A DNA stretch of 13,885 nucleotides from Bacteroidaceae bacterium. Its GTDB lineage: Bacteria > Bacteroidota > Bacteroidia > Bacteroidales > Bacteroidaceae. The stretch lies in assembly GCA_017558165.1 (NCBI GenBank), contig JAFYWE010000040.1, forward strand, positions 1 through 13,885, in the 5' to 3' direction. Position numbers and translations under genes: made by a program. Each line of letters begins with the position of its first letter. Within the stretch, counting starts at the first letter, position 1. Of this stretch, positions 1 to 8,553 are shown piece after piece. Below the pieces are notes generated by a model. It did not search any database. It had not been told where the DNA came from and saw only the letters and a list, made by a program, of their open reading frames with translations.

Positions 1-2
1 AG

Positions 3-2804
3 AAGTGGCAGCAGCGCTGGAGAGAGAACAAGACTTACAAGGTGGTTGAGAATGACGGTAAGGAGAAATTCTATATCCTGAATATGTTCCCTTATCCGTC
101 GGGAGCAGGTCTTCACGTGGGTCACCCGCTCGGCTATATAGCATCCGATATTTTTGCGCGCTCCAAGCGCTTGAACGGATATAATGTGCTTAACCCTATG
201 GGTTACGATGCATACGGACTCCCTGCAGAGCAGTATGCCATACAGACAGGACAGCACCCTGCAATTACAACAGAGCAGAATATCAACCGCTACCGCGAAC
301 AGCTTGACAAGATCGGTTTCTGCTTCGATTGGGACCGTGAAATCAGAACCTGTGATGCCGGTTACTATCACTGGACACAGTGGACATTCATAAAGATGTT
401 CAACAGCTATTATGACAATGATGCTAAGTGCGCGAAGCCAATCCAGGAGCTAATCGAGAAGCTGTCAAAGGAGGGTAGTGCAGCAATCAACGCCGCATGC
501 ACCGAGGAGATCGAGGTGACAGCAGAGGAGTGGAACGCTATGGACGAGGTAGCCCAGCAGGAGCTGCTGATGAACTGGCGTATCGCCTTCCTCAACGAGA
601 CCATGGTGAACTGGTGCCCTGCATTGGGAACAGTACTTGCAAACGACGAGGTAGTTGACGGTGTATCGGAGCGTGGAGGACACCCTGTAGTACAGAAGAA
701 GATGAAGCAGTGGTGTCTGAGGGTATCGGCATACTCACAGCGCCTGCTCGACGGACTTGAGAGAATTGACTGGACTGAGTCACTCAAGGAGACACAGCGC
801 AACTGGATAGGCCGCAGTGAGGGAACCGAGATGAAGTTCCGCGTAAAGGAGAGTGATGTTGAATTCACTATATTCACAACACGTGCCGACACCATCTTCG
901 GTGTAACATTCATGGTTCTTGCTCCTGAGAGCGAGCTGGTTGCACAGCTTACCACAGAGGCTCAGAAGGAGGATGTTGAGGCATATCTTGACCGCACAAA
1001 GAAGCGTACAGAGCGTGAGCGTATGATTGACCGCAACGTTACAGGTGTGTTCACAGGTTCATACGCAATCAACCCAATCACAGGCGAGGATATCCCTGTA
1101 TGGGTGAGCGACTACGTACTCTCGGGTTACGGAACAGGTGCCATCATGGCAGTTCCTGCACACGACAGCCGTGACTACGCATTCGCAAAGCATTTCGGCA
1201 TCGAGATACGTCCTCTCATCGAGGGATGTGACGTAAGCGAAGAGAGTTTCGATGCCAAGGAGGGTATCATGACAAACTCACCTACAGCCGCATTCAGCGA
1301 CTGCAAGCTCAACCTCAACGGACTCACCGTAAAGGAGGCTATCGCAAAGACAAAGCAGTACGTTACCGAGACAAAACTCGGACGCGTGAAGGTAAACTAC
1401 CGCTTGCGTGACGCCATCTTCAGCCGTCAACGCTACTGGGGCGAGCCATTCCCTATCTTCTACAAGAATGGAGTGCCTTACCCAATACCCGAGGAGTGCC
1501 TTCCACTCGAGTTGCCCGAGGTAGAGAAGTTCCTCCCTACAGAGAGCGGTGAGCCACCATTGGGCCACGCCAAGATGTGGGCATGGGATACAGTGAACAA
1601 CACAGTTACCGACAAGGCAAACATAGACAACAACACAATATTCCCTCTTGAGTTGAACACAATGCCTGGTTTTGCAGGTTCAAGCGCATACTATCTGCGT
1701 TACATGGACCCCGCAAACAACAAGGCTCTTGTCGGTGAAAAGGCTAATGCATATTGGCAGAACGTAGACCTTTACGTCGGTGGTAAAGAGCATGCTACAG
1801 GTCACCTCATCTACTCACGTTTCTGGAACATGTTCCTTTTCGACAGCGGCATCAGCGTAAAGGAGGAGCCATTCCAGAAGCTCATCAACCAGGGTATGAT
1901 CCAGGGTCGAAGCAACTTCGTTTACCGCATAAAGGACACAAACACATTCGTTTCACTGAACCTGTCAAAGGAGTACGATGTTACTCCGTTGCACGTTGAC
2001 GTGAACATCGTGACAAACGACGTGCTTGACATTGACGCGTTCCGCGCTTGGCGTCCTGAGTATGCCAACGCCGAGTTCATCCTCGAGAACGACAAGTATA
2101 TCTGCGGATGGGCTGTAGAGAAGATGAGTAAGTCTATGTTCAACGTGGTGAACCCCGATATCATTGTAGAAAAATATGGTGCCGATACACTGCGTATGTA
2201 CGAGATGTTCCTCGGACCTATCGAGCAGTCAAAGCCTTGGGATACAAACGGTATCGACGGTTGCCACCGCTTCCTGCGCAAGCTCTGGGGTATGTTCTTC
2301 GACAAGAACGACAACCTTGTAATCACTGACGAGGAGCCTACAAAGGAGGAGTTGAAGTCACTGCACAAGCTCATCAAGAAGACAACCGAGGATATCCCTG
2401 CATTCTCTTACAACACGACAGTGAGTGCATTCATGATCTGCCTCAACGAGCTTACAGCACTCAAGTGCAATAAGAAGTCAGTGCTTGAGAAGATCATCGT
2501 AGTGCTTTCACCGTTCGCACCGCACATCTGCGAGGAGTTGTGGGAGATCATCGGTCACGACACCACTGTATGTAATGCAGAGTGGCCCGAGTACAACGAG
2601 GAGTACCTCAAGGAGGATACCATCAAGTACACAATCTCATTCAACGGTAAGGCACGCTTCACAATGGACTTTGCTGCGGATGCCACAAATGCCGATATCG
2701 AGGCAGCTGTGCTTGCAAACGAGAACAGCCAGAAGTACATTGACGGCAAACCTATCAGGAAGGTCATCATTGTACCTAAGAAGATTGTCAATATCGTAAT
2801 CTGA
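3..2804 (+). CDS. leuS: Leucyl-tRNA synthetase (LeuRS), 5' end truncated by the window edge
   Basis: Class I aminoacyl-tRNA synthetase that charges tRNA-Leu in the cytoplasm. The open frame already runs from position 3 and reads KWQQRWRENKTYK, the usual LeuRS N-terminus. The GTG at 42 is therefore an internal valine, and only a few N-terminal codons are missing. Counting from position 3, I see PYPSGAGLHVGH (HIGH-type signature, residues 38-41), the CP1 editing domain with TTRADTIFG and GTGAIMAVPAHDSRDYAF, FSRQRYWGEPFP, and KMSKS at about residues 707-711, followed by the anticodon-binding domain. The visible part is 933 aa, longer than the roughly 860 aa of E. coli LeuRS. The extra length includes an insertion near nucleotides 410-590, and the zinc-site cysteines of E. 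coli LeuRS are replaced by a SERGGHPV stretch. It is the first gene of a rightward run, 44 bp before the YitT gene, with no terminator between. Function is near certain. Confidence 0.98.
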   Translation, partial: KWQQRWRENKTYKVVENDGKEKFYILNMFPYPSGAGLHVGHPLGYIASDIFARSKRLNGYNVLNPMGYDAYGLPAEQYAIQTGQHPAITTEQNINRYREQLDKIGFCFDWDREIRTCDAGYYHWTQWTFIKMFNSYYDNDAKCAKPIQELIEKLSKEGSAAINAACTEEIEVTAEEWNAMDEVAQQELLMNWRIAFLNETMVNWCPALGTVLANDEVVDGVSERGGHPVVQKKMKQWCLRVSAYSQRLLDGLERIDWTESLKETQRNWIGRSEGTEMKFRVKESDVEFTIFTTRADTIFGVTFMVLAPESELVAQLTTEAQKEDVEAYLDRTKKRTERERMIDRNVTGVFTGSYAINPITGEDIPVWVSDYVLSGYGTGAIMAVPAHDSRDYAFAKHFGIEIRPLIEGCDVSEESFDAKEGIMTNSPTAAFSDCKLNLNGLTVKEAIAKTKQYVTETKLGRVKVNYRLRDAIFSRQRYWGEPFPIFYKNGVPYPIPEECLPLELPEVEKFLPTESGEPPLGHAKMWAWDTVNNTVTDKANIDNNTIFPLELNTMPGFAGSSAYYLRYMDPANNKALVGEKANAYWQNVDLYVGGKEHATGHLIYSRFWNMFLFDSGISVKEEPFQKLINQGMIQGRSNFVYRIKDTNTFVSLNLSKEYDVTPLHVDVNIVTNDVLDIDAFRAWRPEYANAEFILENDKYICGWAVEKMSKSMFNVVNPDIIVEKYGADTLRMYEMFLGPIEQSKPWDTNGIDGCHRFLRKLWGMFFDKNDNLVITDEEPTKEELKSLHKLIKKTTEDIPAFSYNTTVSAFMICLNELTALKCNKKSVLEKIIVVLSPFAPHICEELWEIIGHDTTVCNAEWPEYNEEYLKEDTIKYTISFNGKARFTMDFAADATNADIEAAVLANENSQKYIDGKPIRKVIIVPKKIVNIVI

Positions 2805-2848
2805 CAAGATTAGAATATCAATAAAAGTCATTATAATAATTCAGAATC

Positions 2849-3826
2849 ATGGCTAAGCGATTTATACCAAAGACCTCGATCATGAGCGAGGTGAAGAACT
2901 ACCTGACTATTGCCATAGGACTTGCATTCTATGCCTTTGCATGGAACTTCTTCATGGCTCCCTACACATTCGTGACAGGAGGTGTGACAGGTATCTGTGC
3001 TATCATACAGTATACTACAGGTGTTCCCATCCAGTTCTCATACTTTGCCATAAACATGGTGTTGATACTCATCGCCATCTGGCAGCTGGGATTGAGGTTC
3101 TGCCTAAAGACACTGTATGCAATTTCAGTGCTCACGCTGTTCCTGCAGCTTTTCCAGATGGTATTCGAGGTGTATCCCAACGCATCGGATATCCTTGGTG
3201 CCGACAAGCAGCTTGAATCATGTATCGTAGGTTCAATCTTCACGGGTCTGGGTCTTGCATTCTGTTTCATAAGCAACGGAAGTTCGGGCGGTGTCGACAT
3301 CATTGCGGCTATCGTGAACAAATACAAGGATGTGAGCTTCGGACGCGCAATGCTCTATGTCGATGCATGCATTGTAATAAGCAGTTTCTTCATTATCCCA
3401 ACAGAGAACACTGCATTGAGCCTGCAGAAGGTATTCTACGGCTTCATCAACCTCGTGGTAGTCAACGTATCGCTTGACTATGTGGTGAACAGTAACCGCC
3501 AGACTGTACAGTTCTTCATATTCTCGAGCAAGTACGATGATATCGCATACTACATCACAAGACATTTGAAACGTGGTGCTACACTGCTTGACTCAATAGG
3601 TTACTACTCGGGTAAGGAGAGTAAGGTCGTTACAACAATCACACGTGCAAGCCAGGCCAACAAGCTGCTCAGCGCAATAAAACAGATTGACCCTAACGCA
3701 CTTGTATCACAGTCAAAGATAATGGCAGTGTACGGTCTTGGATTCGACAAGATCAAGGCAAAGGCAAAGGCGGTGCCCATGAATACTGAAAACAACGAAA
3801 AACTTATTGAAGAGAATAAAGGATGA
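2849..3826 (+). CDS. YitT family membrane protein with C-terminal DUF2179 domain
   Basis: Integral inner-membrane protein of unknown biochemical function, 325 aa. The first ~210 residues contain about six hydrophobic segments (roughly 17-37, 45-83, 84-105, 120-145, 165-185 and 192-210). They carry family-like glycine motifs: TFVTGGVTGICAI near residue 42 and SNGSSGGVDIIAAI near 142. Residues ~212-300 form a soluble α/β DUF2179-like domain (QTVQFFIFSSKYDDIAYYI, RGATLLDSIGYYSGKES), followed by a charged lysine- and glutamate-rich tail. I chose the ATG at 2849 because it gives a conventional N-terminus before the first membrane helix; no Shine-Dalgarno sequence is visible, which is usual for Bacteroidetes. 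Its TGA overlaps the rdgB ATG by 4 bp (ATGA), suggesting translational coupling. Family assignment is strong. Transport or sensing roles sometimes proposed for YitT proteins cannot be judged from this sequence. Confidence 0.9.
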   Translation: MAKRFIPKTSIMSEVKNYLTIAIGLAFYAFAWNFFMAPYTFVTGGVTGICAIIQYTTGVPIQFSYFAINMVLILIAIWQLGLRFCLKTLYAISVLTLFLQLFQMVFEVYPNASDILGADKQLESCIVGSIFTGLGLAFCFISNGSSGGVDIIAAIVNKYKDVSFGRAMLYVDACIVISSFFIIPTENTALSLQKVFYGFINLVVVNVSLDYVVNSNRQTVQFFIFSSKYDDIAYYITRHLKRGATLLDSIGYYSGKESKVVTTITRASQANKLLSAIKQIDPNALVSQSKIMAVYGLGFDKIKAKAKAVPMNTENNEKLIEENKG

Positions 3827-4404
3827 GACTGGTCTTTGCAACGAACAACAGGCACAAGCTCGACGAGGTAAGGGCTATTGTAGGTGATAGGGTAGAGGTG
3901 CTGTCACTCAATGACATCAATTGCCACGATGATATACCTGAGACAGCTGACACCCTACAGGGCAATGCACTCATAAAGGCACGCTACATATACGAGAAGT
4001 ACGGTGTAGACTGCTTTGCCGATGATACAGGACTTGAGGTTGAGGCTCTGGGTGGTGAACCTGGAGTATACTCGGCACGTTATGCGGGCGAGGAGTGCTG
4101 CTCCGAGGCTAATATGCAGAAGCTGTTGCAAAATTTAACAGGAAAAACTAACCGCAATGCACAATTCCGTACAGTTATCGCGTTAATTATAAAAGGCGAG
4201 GAAAGACTGTTCAACGGTATTGTCAAGGGAACAATCACCGAGGAAAAGAGAGGTAACTCAGGGTTCGGATATGACCCCATCTTTGTTCCCGAAGGTTTTT
4301 CCGAGAGTTTCGCACAGATGAGCGGTGAGCAGAAGAACAGCATAAGCCACCGCTACCGCGCGACAGAACAGCTCAGTGATTACCTAAAGGAGAACTATGG
4401 TTAA
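3823..4404 (+). CDS. rdgB: RdgB/HAM1 non-canonical purine NTP pyrophosphatase (dITP/XTP)
   Basis: Hydrolyses dITP, ITP and XTP to the monophosphate plus pyrophosphate, keeping deaminated purines out of DNA and RNA; cytoplasmic, usually a homodimer. The 193-aa length is typical. Signature elements are in order: the N-terminal nucleotide-binding FATNNRHKLDEV (T7, N8, N9, K12), the acidic FADDTGLEVEALGG with D67 and D68 (metal and catalytic site), PGVYSARYAG, GFGYDPIF (147-152) and the C-terminal SHRYRA (175-180), which contacts the base. The start at 3823 overlaps the YitT stop (ATGA), and the end overlaps the porZ-like start by 8 bp, so the three genes are almost certainly co-transcribed and translationally coupled. 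No key residue is missing. The link to a surface protein downstream looks like operon architecture rather than shared function. Confidence 0.97.
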   Translation: MRLVFATNNRHKLDEVRAIVGDRVEVLSLNDINCHDDIPETADTLQGNALIKARYIYEKYGVDCFADDTGLEVEALGGEPGVYSARYAGEECCSEANMQKLLQNLTGKTNRNAQFRTVIALIIKGEERLFNGIVKGTITEEKRGNSGFGYDPIFVPEGFSESFAQMSGEQKNSISHRYRATEQLSDYLKENYG

Positions 4405-6691
4405 AAGAATCTTTGCAATATTATCAATACTTATTGCCATTACTGCCAATGCCGGCATAGGGGATTGGGTACTGTACCCGTCGTATCACAACGCAACATA
4501 CTGCCAGACTGCCGGTGACAAGGTATATGTACTTGCATCGGGGGCACTGTACTCATACAATACAAGTGATGAGGAGTTACGTGTGTACGACAAGATAAAC
4601 ACACTCAGCGACATTGACATAACGCATATTGGATATTGCAAGGATATAAAGGCACTTGTTGTGGTCTACAGCAATGCCAACATAGACATTCTCTTCGATG
4701 ACGAGGAGGTGTACAACATCACGGACTTCAAGAACAAACCACTACCAGACAAAAGAATAAACGGAGTGGACATACAGGGCACTACAGCCTATCTCTCTAC
4801 CGTGTTCGGAATAGTGGAGCTTGACCTTGAGGAGTATGAGTTCACCAATACATACACGACAGGCCTGAATACATACTGTACATACCTTTTCAATGGGACG
4901 CTGTTCTGCGGAACAGAGACTGGTATGTACTCATGTGCCACGGACAAGAACCTTCTCGACAAGAACAACTGGGTAAAGAAGAACAACTATTTTACCAAGG
5001 CCATATGCGAGCTTGACGGCATGTTATACTGCTACCTTGACGAGTTCGGAATATACAGCTACAATGCAAGCAACAATATCCTCCAGGATGTCGTATACAA
5101 CCATGGCGAGAAGTACAATGCAATGTACAGCAATGGTAAGGAAATCATTGCATCGGCAAAGAAGAAGACAACAATAATAACCTCACCGACCGATGTCACC
5201 GTCTACAAGAACAGCAACAGTAACTTCATCCTGAAGGACGGCAACCATTTCTGGGACTGCAAAGGCTACAATGGTATTGTCAAATGCATTGCAAAGGATG
5301 GTGAGATAATCGTAAACTCCACAGCTGTTACCCCTGACAGCCCGGTAAGGAACTACTGCGAATACATGAAGTTCGCAAGTGATGACAAGCTATTGGTAGC
5401 CGGTGGAAACCTAAACTACTTTGACATCACATTCTACGACGGTACACTCATGGAGTACGACTATTCCGGCAACAGATGGAATAACCTGCCCGAGGATACC
5501 ATAAAGCAGGCTACAGGAATCCCCTACCTGAACCTGTGCTCGATAGATGAGGACCCTACTGAACCAGGACACTACTTTGCAGGCTCATTCGGCTATGGAT
5601 TGTATGAGTTCCGTAACGGTAAGTTCGTAAAGCACTACAGCACACACAACAGCCCGCTTGAATCGGTCATCCCAACCAATACAAGATTCGTGCGCATTCC
5701 TTCGGTCAAGTTCGACAAGGAAGGCAACCTCTGGTGCATAAATACCGGAACCAAGAACATAGTAAAGGTACTCAAGAATGACGGCACCTGGTGCGAACTC
5801 TATTACAAACCGATAGAGAAACTTGCTACAATGGTTGAGCCTATAATGGACTCAAGAGGATGGCTATGGCTGAAGTCACTGCAGGGTGAGGCCGGAATAT
5901 TCTGTGCAAAGATGAACGGCACACCGCTTGACAGCAGTGACGACGAGTCAAAGGCGTGGCTCAACAAATTCGTTAACCAGGACGGAATAAGCTACGATAT
6001 CTACCAGGTGTTCGCACTTGCCGAGGACCGTGAAGGCCAGATGTGGGTAGGTACAAACACCGGACTGTTCGTGATTGACAACCCGAAGACATTCTTCAAT
6101 AACGGTGTATTCAAGCAGATAAAAGTGCCACGTAACGACGGTACAGGACTTGCCGACTACCTGCTTAGCGGAACATACATAAAATCGATCCAGATAGACG
6201 GAGCCAACCGTAAATGGATAGGCACGAATGATGATGGAGTATACCTGATAAGCGCCGACGGACTGGAGACCATACATCACTTCACTACGGAAAATTCTCC
6301 GTTGCCATCGAACAGCATCGTGAGCATAGCAATCAACGACCGTAGCGGTGAGGTATTCATAGGTACCGACAAGGGCATTGCAAGCTATATGAGTGATGCC
6401 ACACGTCCCGAGGAGAAGCTTGACGAGAATAATATATACGCCTATCCAAACCCCGTAAAAGCCGATTACAGCGGAAATATTGCCATAGTCGGACTGACAC
6501 ACGACTGCAACGTAAAGATCGTGGACACGGCCGGATATCTCATCAATGAAGGCACATCAAACGGAGGCCAGTACACATGGAACGGACGTAACGCAAGAGG
6601 CGAGAAGGTCGCAAGCGGAGTATACTATGTACTCACATACGACAGCAACGGAAATGAAGGAGTCGCGACAAAGATTGTAGTCATAAGATAA
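4397..6691 (+). CDS. porZ: PorZ-like two-propeller surface protein with type IX secretion C-terminal tail
   Basis: 764 aa. Residues 1-19 form a clear Sec signal peptide (KR, a hydrophobic core, ANA before GIGDW). The body is β-rich, with repeated aromatic/glycine blades. The second half contains two-component-regulator-propeller style repeats: GQMWVGTNTGLFVID (~545), RKWIGTNDDGVYLI (~602) and EVFIGTDKGIASY (~652). Residues ~680-764 resemble a type A T9SS sorting domain: YPNPV, a KIVD strand, GEKVASGVYYVLTY, and the last strand ending KIVVIR. Length, layout and tail match PorZ of Porphyromonas gingivalis, a component of the surface complex that processes and anchors T9SS cargo. By that family knowledge it would act at the outer-membrane surface. 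The start overlaps rdgB by 8 bp, and the GNAT gene follows after 11 bp. The call as a propeller protein with a sorting-type tail is firm. Strict PorZ orthology is an inference; it could be a PorZ-like paralogue in a genome lacking a full T9SS. Confidence 0.8.
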   Translation: MVKRIFAILSILIAITANAGIGDWVLYPSYHNATYCQTAGDKVYVLASGALYSYNTSDEELRVYDKINTLSDIDITHIGYCKDIKALVVVYSNANIDILFDDEEVYNITDFKNKPLPDKRINGVDIQGTTAYLSTVFGIVELDLEEYEFTNTYTTGLNTYCTYLFNGTLFCGTETGMYSCATDKNLLDKNNWVKKNNYFTKAICELDGMLYCYLDEFGIYSYNASNNILQDVVYNHGEKYNAMYSNGKEIIASAKKKTTIITSPTDVTVYKNSNSNFILKDGNHFWDCKGYNGIVKCIAKDGEIIVNSTAVTPDSPVRNYCEYMKFASDDKLLVAGGNLNYFDITFYDGTLMEYDYSGNRWNNLPEDTIKQATGIPYLNLCSIDEDPTEPGHYFAGSFGYGLYEFRNGKFVKHYSTHNSPLESVIPTNTRFVRIPSVKFDKEGNLWCINTGTKNIVKVLKNDGTWCELYYKPIEKLATMVEPIMDSRGWLWLKSLQGEAGIFCAKMNGTPLDSSDDESKAWLNKFVNQDGISYDIYQVFALAEDREGQMWVGTNTGLFVIDNPKTFFNNGVFKQIKVPRNDGTGLADYLLSGTYIKSIQIDGANRKWIGTNDDGVYLISADGLETIHHFTTENSPLPSNSIVSIAINDRSGEVFIGTDKGIASYMSDATRPEEKLDENNIYAYPNPVKADYSGNIAIVGLTHDCNVKIVDTAGYLINEGTSNGGQYTWNGRNARGEKVASGVYYVLTYDSNGNEGVATKIVVIR

Positions 6692-6702
6692 ACCTACAGC
6701 CG

Positions 6703-7218
6703 ATGACCGTTACCATAATCCCTGCTACTACAGTTGACATACCCGCAATAAGGTCAATGGCTGAAATCGCTTTCAGGCATACATACAGCAGTATACTCAC
6801 AGCCGGGCAGGTAGATTATATGATGGAGTGGATGTACTCCACAGAAAGCCTCGAAAAACAGTTTATGGACGGACACAGATTCTTTATCGCCGTCATCAAC
6901 GATGCCCCTTGTGGCTACTTGTCAATACAAAAGGAGAGAGTCACAGAGGATGACGTGACCGTTTACCACCTTCACAAGCTCTACATCATGCCTGACAGGC
7001 AAGCGTGCGGAACAGGCAAGATGCTTTTCAATGAAGCATGTGAATACGTAAGTAAAGATAAAGAGACCGCCAAAGCCCGTATAGAGCTCAACGTGAACCG
7101 TTATAACAAGGCATTGGGGTTCTACCTCAAGATGGGCATGAAAATCGCCGAGGAAGGTGATTTCGCAATAGGCAACGGATATTATATGAATGATTATATA
7201 ATGAGCCTGGAACTATAA
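6703..7218 (+). CDS. GNAT family N-acetyltransferase
   Basis: 171-aa Gcn5-related acetyltransferase, predicted to transfer an acetyl group from acetyl-CoA to an amine; the substrate is unknown. The acetyl-CoA-binding motif A is visible as LHKLYIMPDRQACGTGKMLF (residues ~90-109), with the Q-x-x-G-x-G pyrophosphate loop at Q100, G103 and G105. The motif B region is IELNVNRYNKALGFYLKMGM (~128-147), in which the N...A..FY..G pattern is typical of RimI-like and PA4866-like members. The N-terminus starts with the usual β1 strand (TVTIIPATTVDIPAIRSMA), supporting the ATG at 6703. The gene is 11 bp after the porZ-like stop and is the last gene of the rightward run. No strong intrinsic terminator follows it. 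The family call is secure, but no substrate can be given; it could act on a protein N-terminus, a polyamine or a small molecule. Confidence 0.92.
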   Translation: MTVTIIPATTVDIPAIRSMAEIAFRHTYSSILTAGQVDYMMEWMYSTESLEKQFMDGHRFFIAVINDAPCGYLSIQKERVTEDDVTVYHLHKLYIMPDRQACGTGKMLFNEACEYVSKDKETAKARIELNVNRYNKALGFYLKMGMKIAEEGDFAIGNGYYMNDYIMSLEL

Positions 7219-7220
7219 AA

Positions 7221-7302
7221 CTGAAGGTAATGATATAGATGTTGATCCCAAGCTATAATACCTGGCGTTGGTGTCATATCGACCGGATGCCTTACCTTTC
7301 AG
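7221..7302. other. Convergent intergenic stretch with a long-loop inverted repeat
   Basis: The GNAT gene (+) and the metallophosphoesterase (-) converge on a 129-bp spacer. CTGAAGGTAA at 7221-7230 is mirrored by TTACCTTTCAG at 7292-7302 (10 bp paired with one bulged base). A smaller GATAT/ATATC pair (7232-7236 and 7276-7280) nests inside. The distal arm is followed on the + strand by T-rich sequence. This could fold at the 3' end of the GNAT transcript and slow termination, but the stem is broken and the loop long, so it is only a weak terminator candidate. The distal arm also belongs to the heptad repeat. Confidence 0.3.
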
Positions 7303-7365
7303 CTTTCCGTTTTGACTTTTCAGTTCCAGCTTTTCACCTTTCACCTTTCAGTTTTCACTTTTCAG
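7296..7365 (-). repeat. Degenerate 7-bp tandem repeat, about ten units, consensus STGAAAR
   Basis: Read on the minus strand from 7365 to 7296, the sequence divides without phase slip into ten heptamers: CTGAAAA, GTGAAAA, CTGAAAG, GTGAAAG, GTGAAAA, GCTGGAA, CTGAAAA, GTCAAAA, CGGAAAG, CTGAAAG. Seven of the ten fit S-TGAAA-R exactly. The array begins inside the last codons of the metallophosphoesterase, whose TGA stop is the TGA of the third unit, and extends into the intergenic spacer. Because the unit is not a multiple of three, gain or loss of one unit upstream of the stop would change the C-terminus. I have an unverified memory of similar G/CTGAAAA strings being common between Bacteroidetes genes; their origin is unknown to me. 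Confidence 0.8.
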
Positions 7366-8526
7366 CTCAATCAAAGTGACCTCGGGACGTGCGCCTATGC
7401 GTGCAAAGAATCCCACCGAACCTATACCGTCATTTATATACAATTTTCCTTCGGGGCGCTCGTAGAGACCGCTCCACTCATCGCATAAAAAGGCGGCAGG
7501 GGAAAGACCAGCAAACTTCATCTGCATTGCATGTATATGTCCCGACAGGGTTAGGTCACTGTAACCTCCCTCGCACAATGTGTGCCAAAGCTGTGGCAAG
7601 TGTGAGAGGGTTATATTGAATATCCCGTCAGGGACATCATCATATATACCGCTTACATCAAATCCCTCTATAGCCCTGAATGAATGCTTGTAAGCGAGCA
7701 GTTCATCGGAGTAGTCAATACCGGTTATCGCAATGGAATCATTACCATTCTTTATATATACTGTACTATCACGTAATAATGTCCACCCAGCCGATGACAA
7801 CCCTGTGGCCAGAGACTCCCTATTCTGCTCATAAAAGGTCTTTTCAGCGCCTTTTATATATTTACCGGTATCATGGTTACCCATTACAGCAAAAGAGCCT
7901 TGACGTCCACTTATACGGGCAAGTTGTGCAAGTACAGGAGCTGTGAGCTCGGAGTGGTGCAGGTTTACCATATCACCGCCGAACAGCACAACATCGGCAT
8001 CGGTAGATGAGATAACACCTGAGAGTTTCTCAAGCTCCGCCTCGGCATCCCACATGGAACCAACATGCACATCAGAGATGAAGGCAACCTTAAAACCGTC
8101 GAAAGATTCCGGGAGATTATCGAACCTGAGCCTTACATTATTTATTCTATAATCGGTGCGTGTCACGAAAGCACTGTACAGGAATATCACCATAAGTAAT
8201 GAAGACGCTACAATACCTATTCTTTTGAATACCTTTCTTCTTGAAGGAAGCCAGAATGCATAGAGCAACATCCTGCATACCGCGAAGAACAGATACCCGG
8301 TAAGTATTGCCATTGAGAACTTCATCATTGAAGTGCCGTTATCAGGTGTGATGACCGCATACATGAATACCGGTACTGCCAATATGACCACATAGGAAAG
8401 CAGTATAACGCTGCAGAATGAATATCTTGGTATCTTACCTGCGTTCTCTCGCTTCAGGCGTCGGTAGGCAACCCAATCAAGCAGCACCATCACCAACGCC
8501 AGTATTGTAGTCATTATCTTTGTCAT
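7348..8526 (-). CDS. Membrane-anchored calcineurin-like metallophosphoesterase
   Basis: Predicted metal-dependent phosphohydrolase of the YkuE/YaeI-like group, 392 aa from the ATG at 8526. The first ~125 residues hold four hydrophobic segments (about 5-18, 37-60, 71-92 and 102-122). They anchor a C-terminal catalytic domain with the full metallophosphoesterase set: SDVH (D152, H154), GGDMVN (D185), GNHD (N217, H218, D219), LSHLP (H309) and GHIHAMQ (H330, H332). An in-frame TTG at 8556 would add ten residues but overlaps a candidate promoter -7 box, so I prefer the ATG. The C-terminal family motif (GIGSVGFFARIGARPEVTLIEL) is followed only by KSEN, encoded by the heptad repeat. The gene stands alone, convergent with the GNAT gene and upstream of the origin-like region. 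Its substrate is unknown: YkuE-type enzymes have been linked to cell-wall or lipid turnover, but nothing here decides that. Confidence 0.93.
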   Translation of the reverse strand: MTKIMTTILALVMVLLDWVAYRRLKRENAGKIPRYSFCSVILLSYVVILAVPVFMYAVITPDNGTSMMKFSMAILTGYLFFAVCRMLLYAFWLPSRRKVFKRIGIVASSLLMVIFLYSAFVTRTDYRINNVRLRFDNLPESFDGFKVAFISDVHVGSMWDAEAELEKLSGVISSTDADVVLFGGDMVNLHHSELTAPVLAQLARISGRQGSFAVMGNHDTGKYIKGAEKTFYEQNRESLATGLSSAGWTLLRDSTVYIKNGNDSIAITGIDYSDELLAYKHSFRAIEGFDVSGIYDDVPDGIFNITLSHLPQLWHTLCEGGYSDLTLSGHIHAMQMKFAGLSPAAFLCDEWSGLYERPEGKLYINDGIGSVGFFARIGARPEVTLIELKSEN

Positions 8527-8553
8527 AAACCTTATTATTTTGTGAATCCATTG

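Noticed and set aside
42..44. GTG at 42 as the leuS start
   Set aside because: The frame is open back to position 3 and encodes a conserved LeuRS N-terminus (KWQQRW), so the real start lies before the window.
410..955. 181-aa minus-strand reading frame inside leuS
   Set aside because: It is antisense to strongly conserved LeuRS codons and has serine-rich, low-complexity composition typical of a shadow frame. The same holds for the other frames antisense to leuS, the YitT gene and porZ, and those opposite aspC, ribBA and the permease.
5948..6502. 184-aa minus-strand frame inside the porZ-like gene
   Set aside because: The sense frame has clear propeller repeats and a sorting tail; the antisense product matches nothing I recognise.
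7261..8504. Shared 12-mer CCTGGCGTTGGTG-like sequence near 7262 and inverted near 8490
   Set aside because: The second copy lies within ordinary coding sequence for a hydrophobic helix, and the match does not extend, so chance is the simplest explanation.
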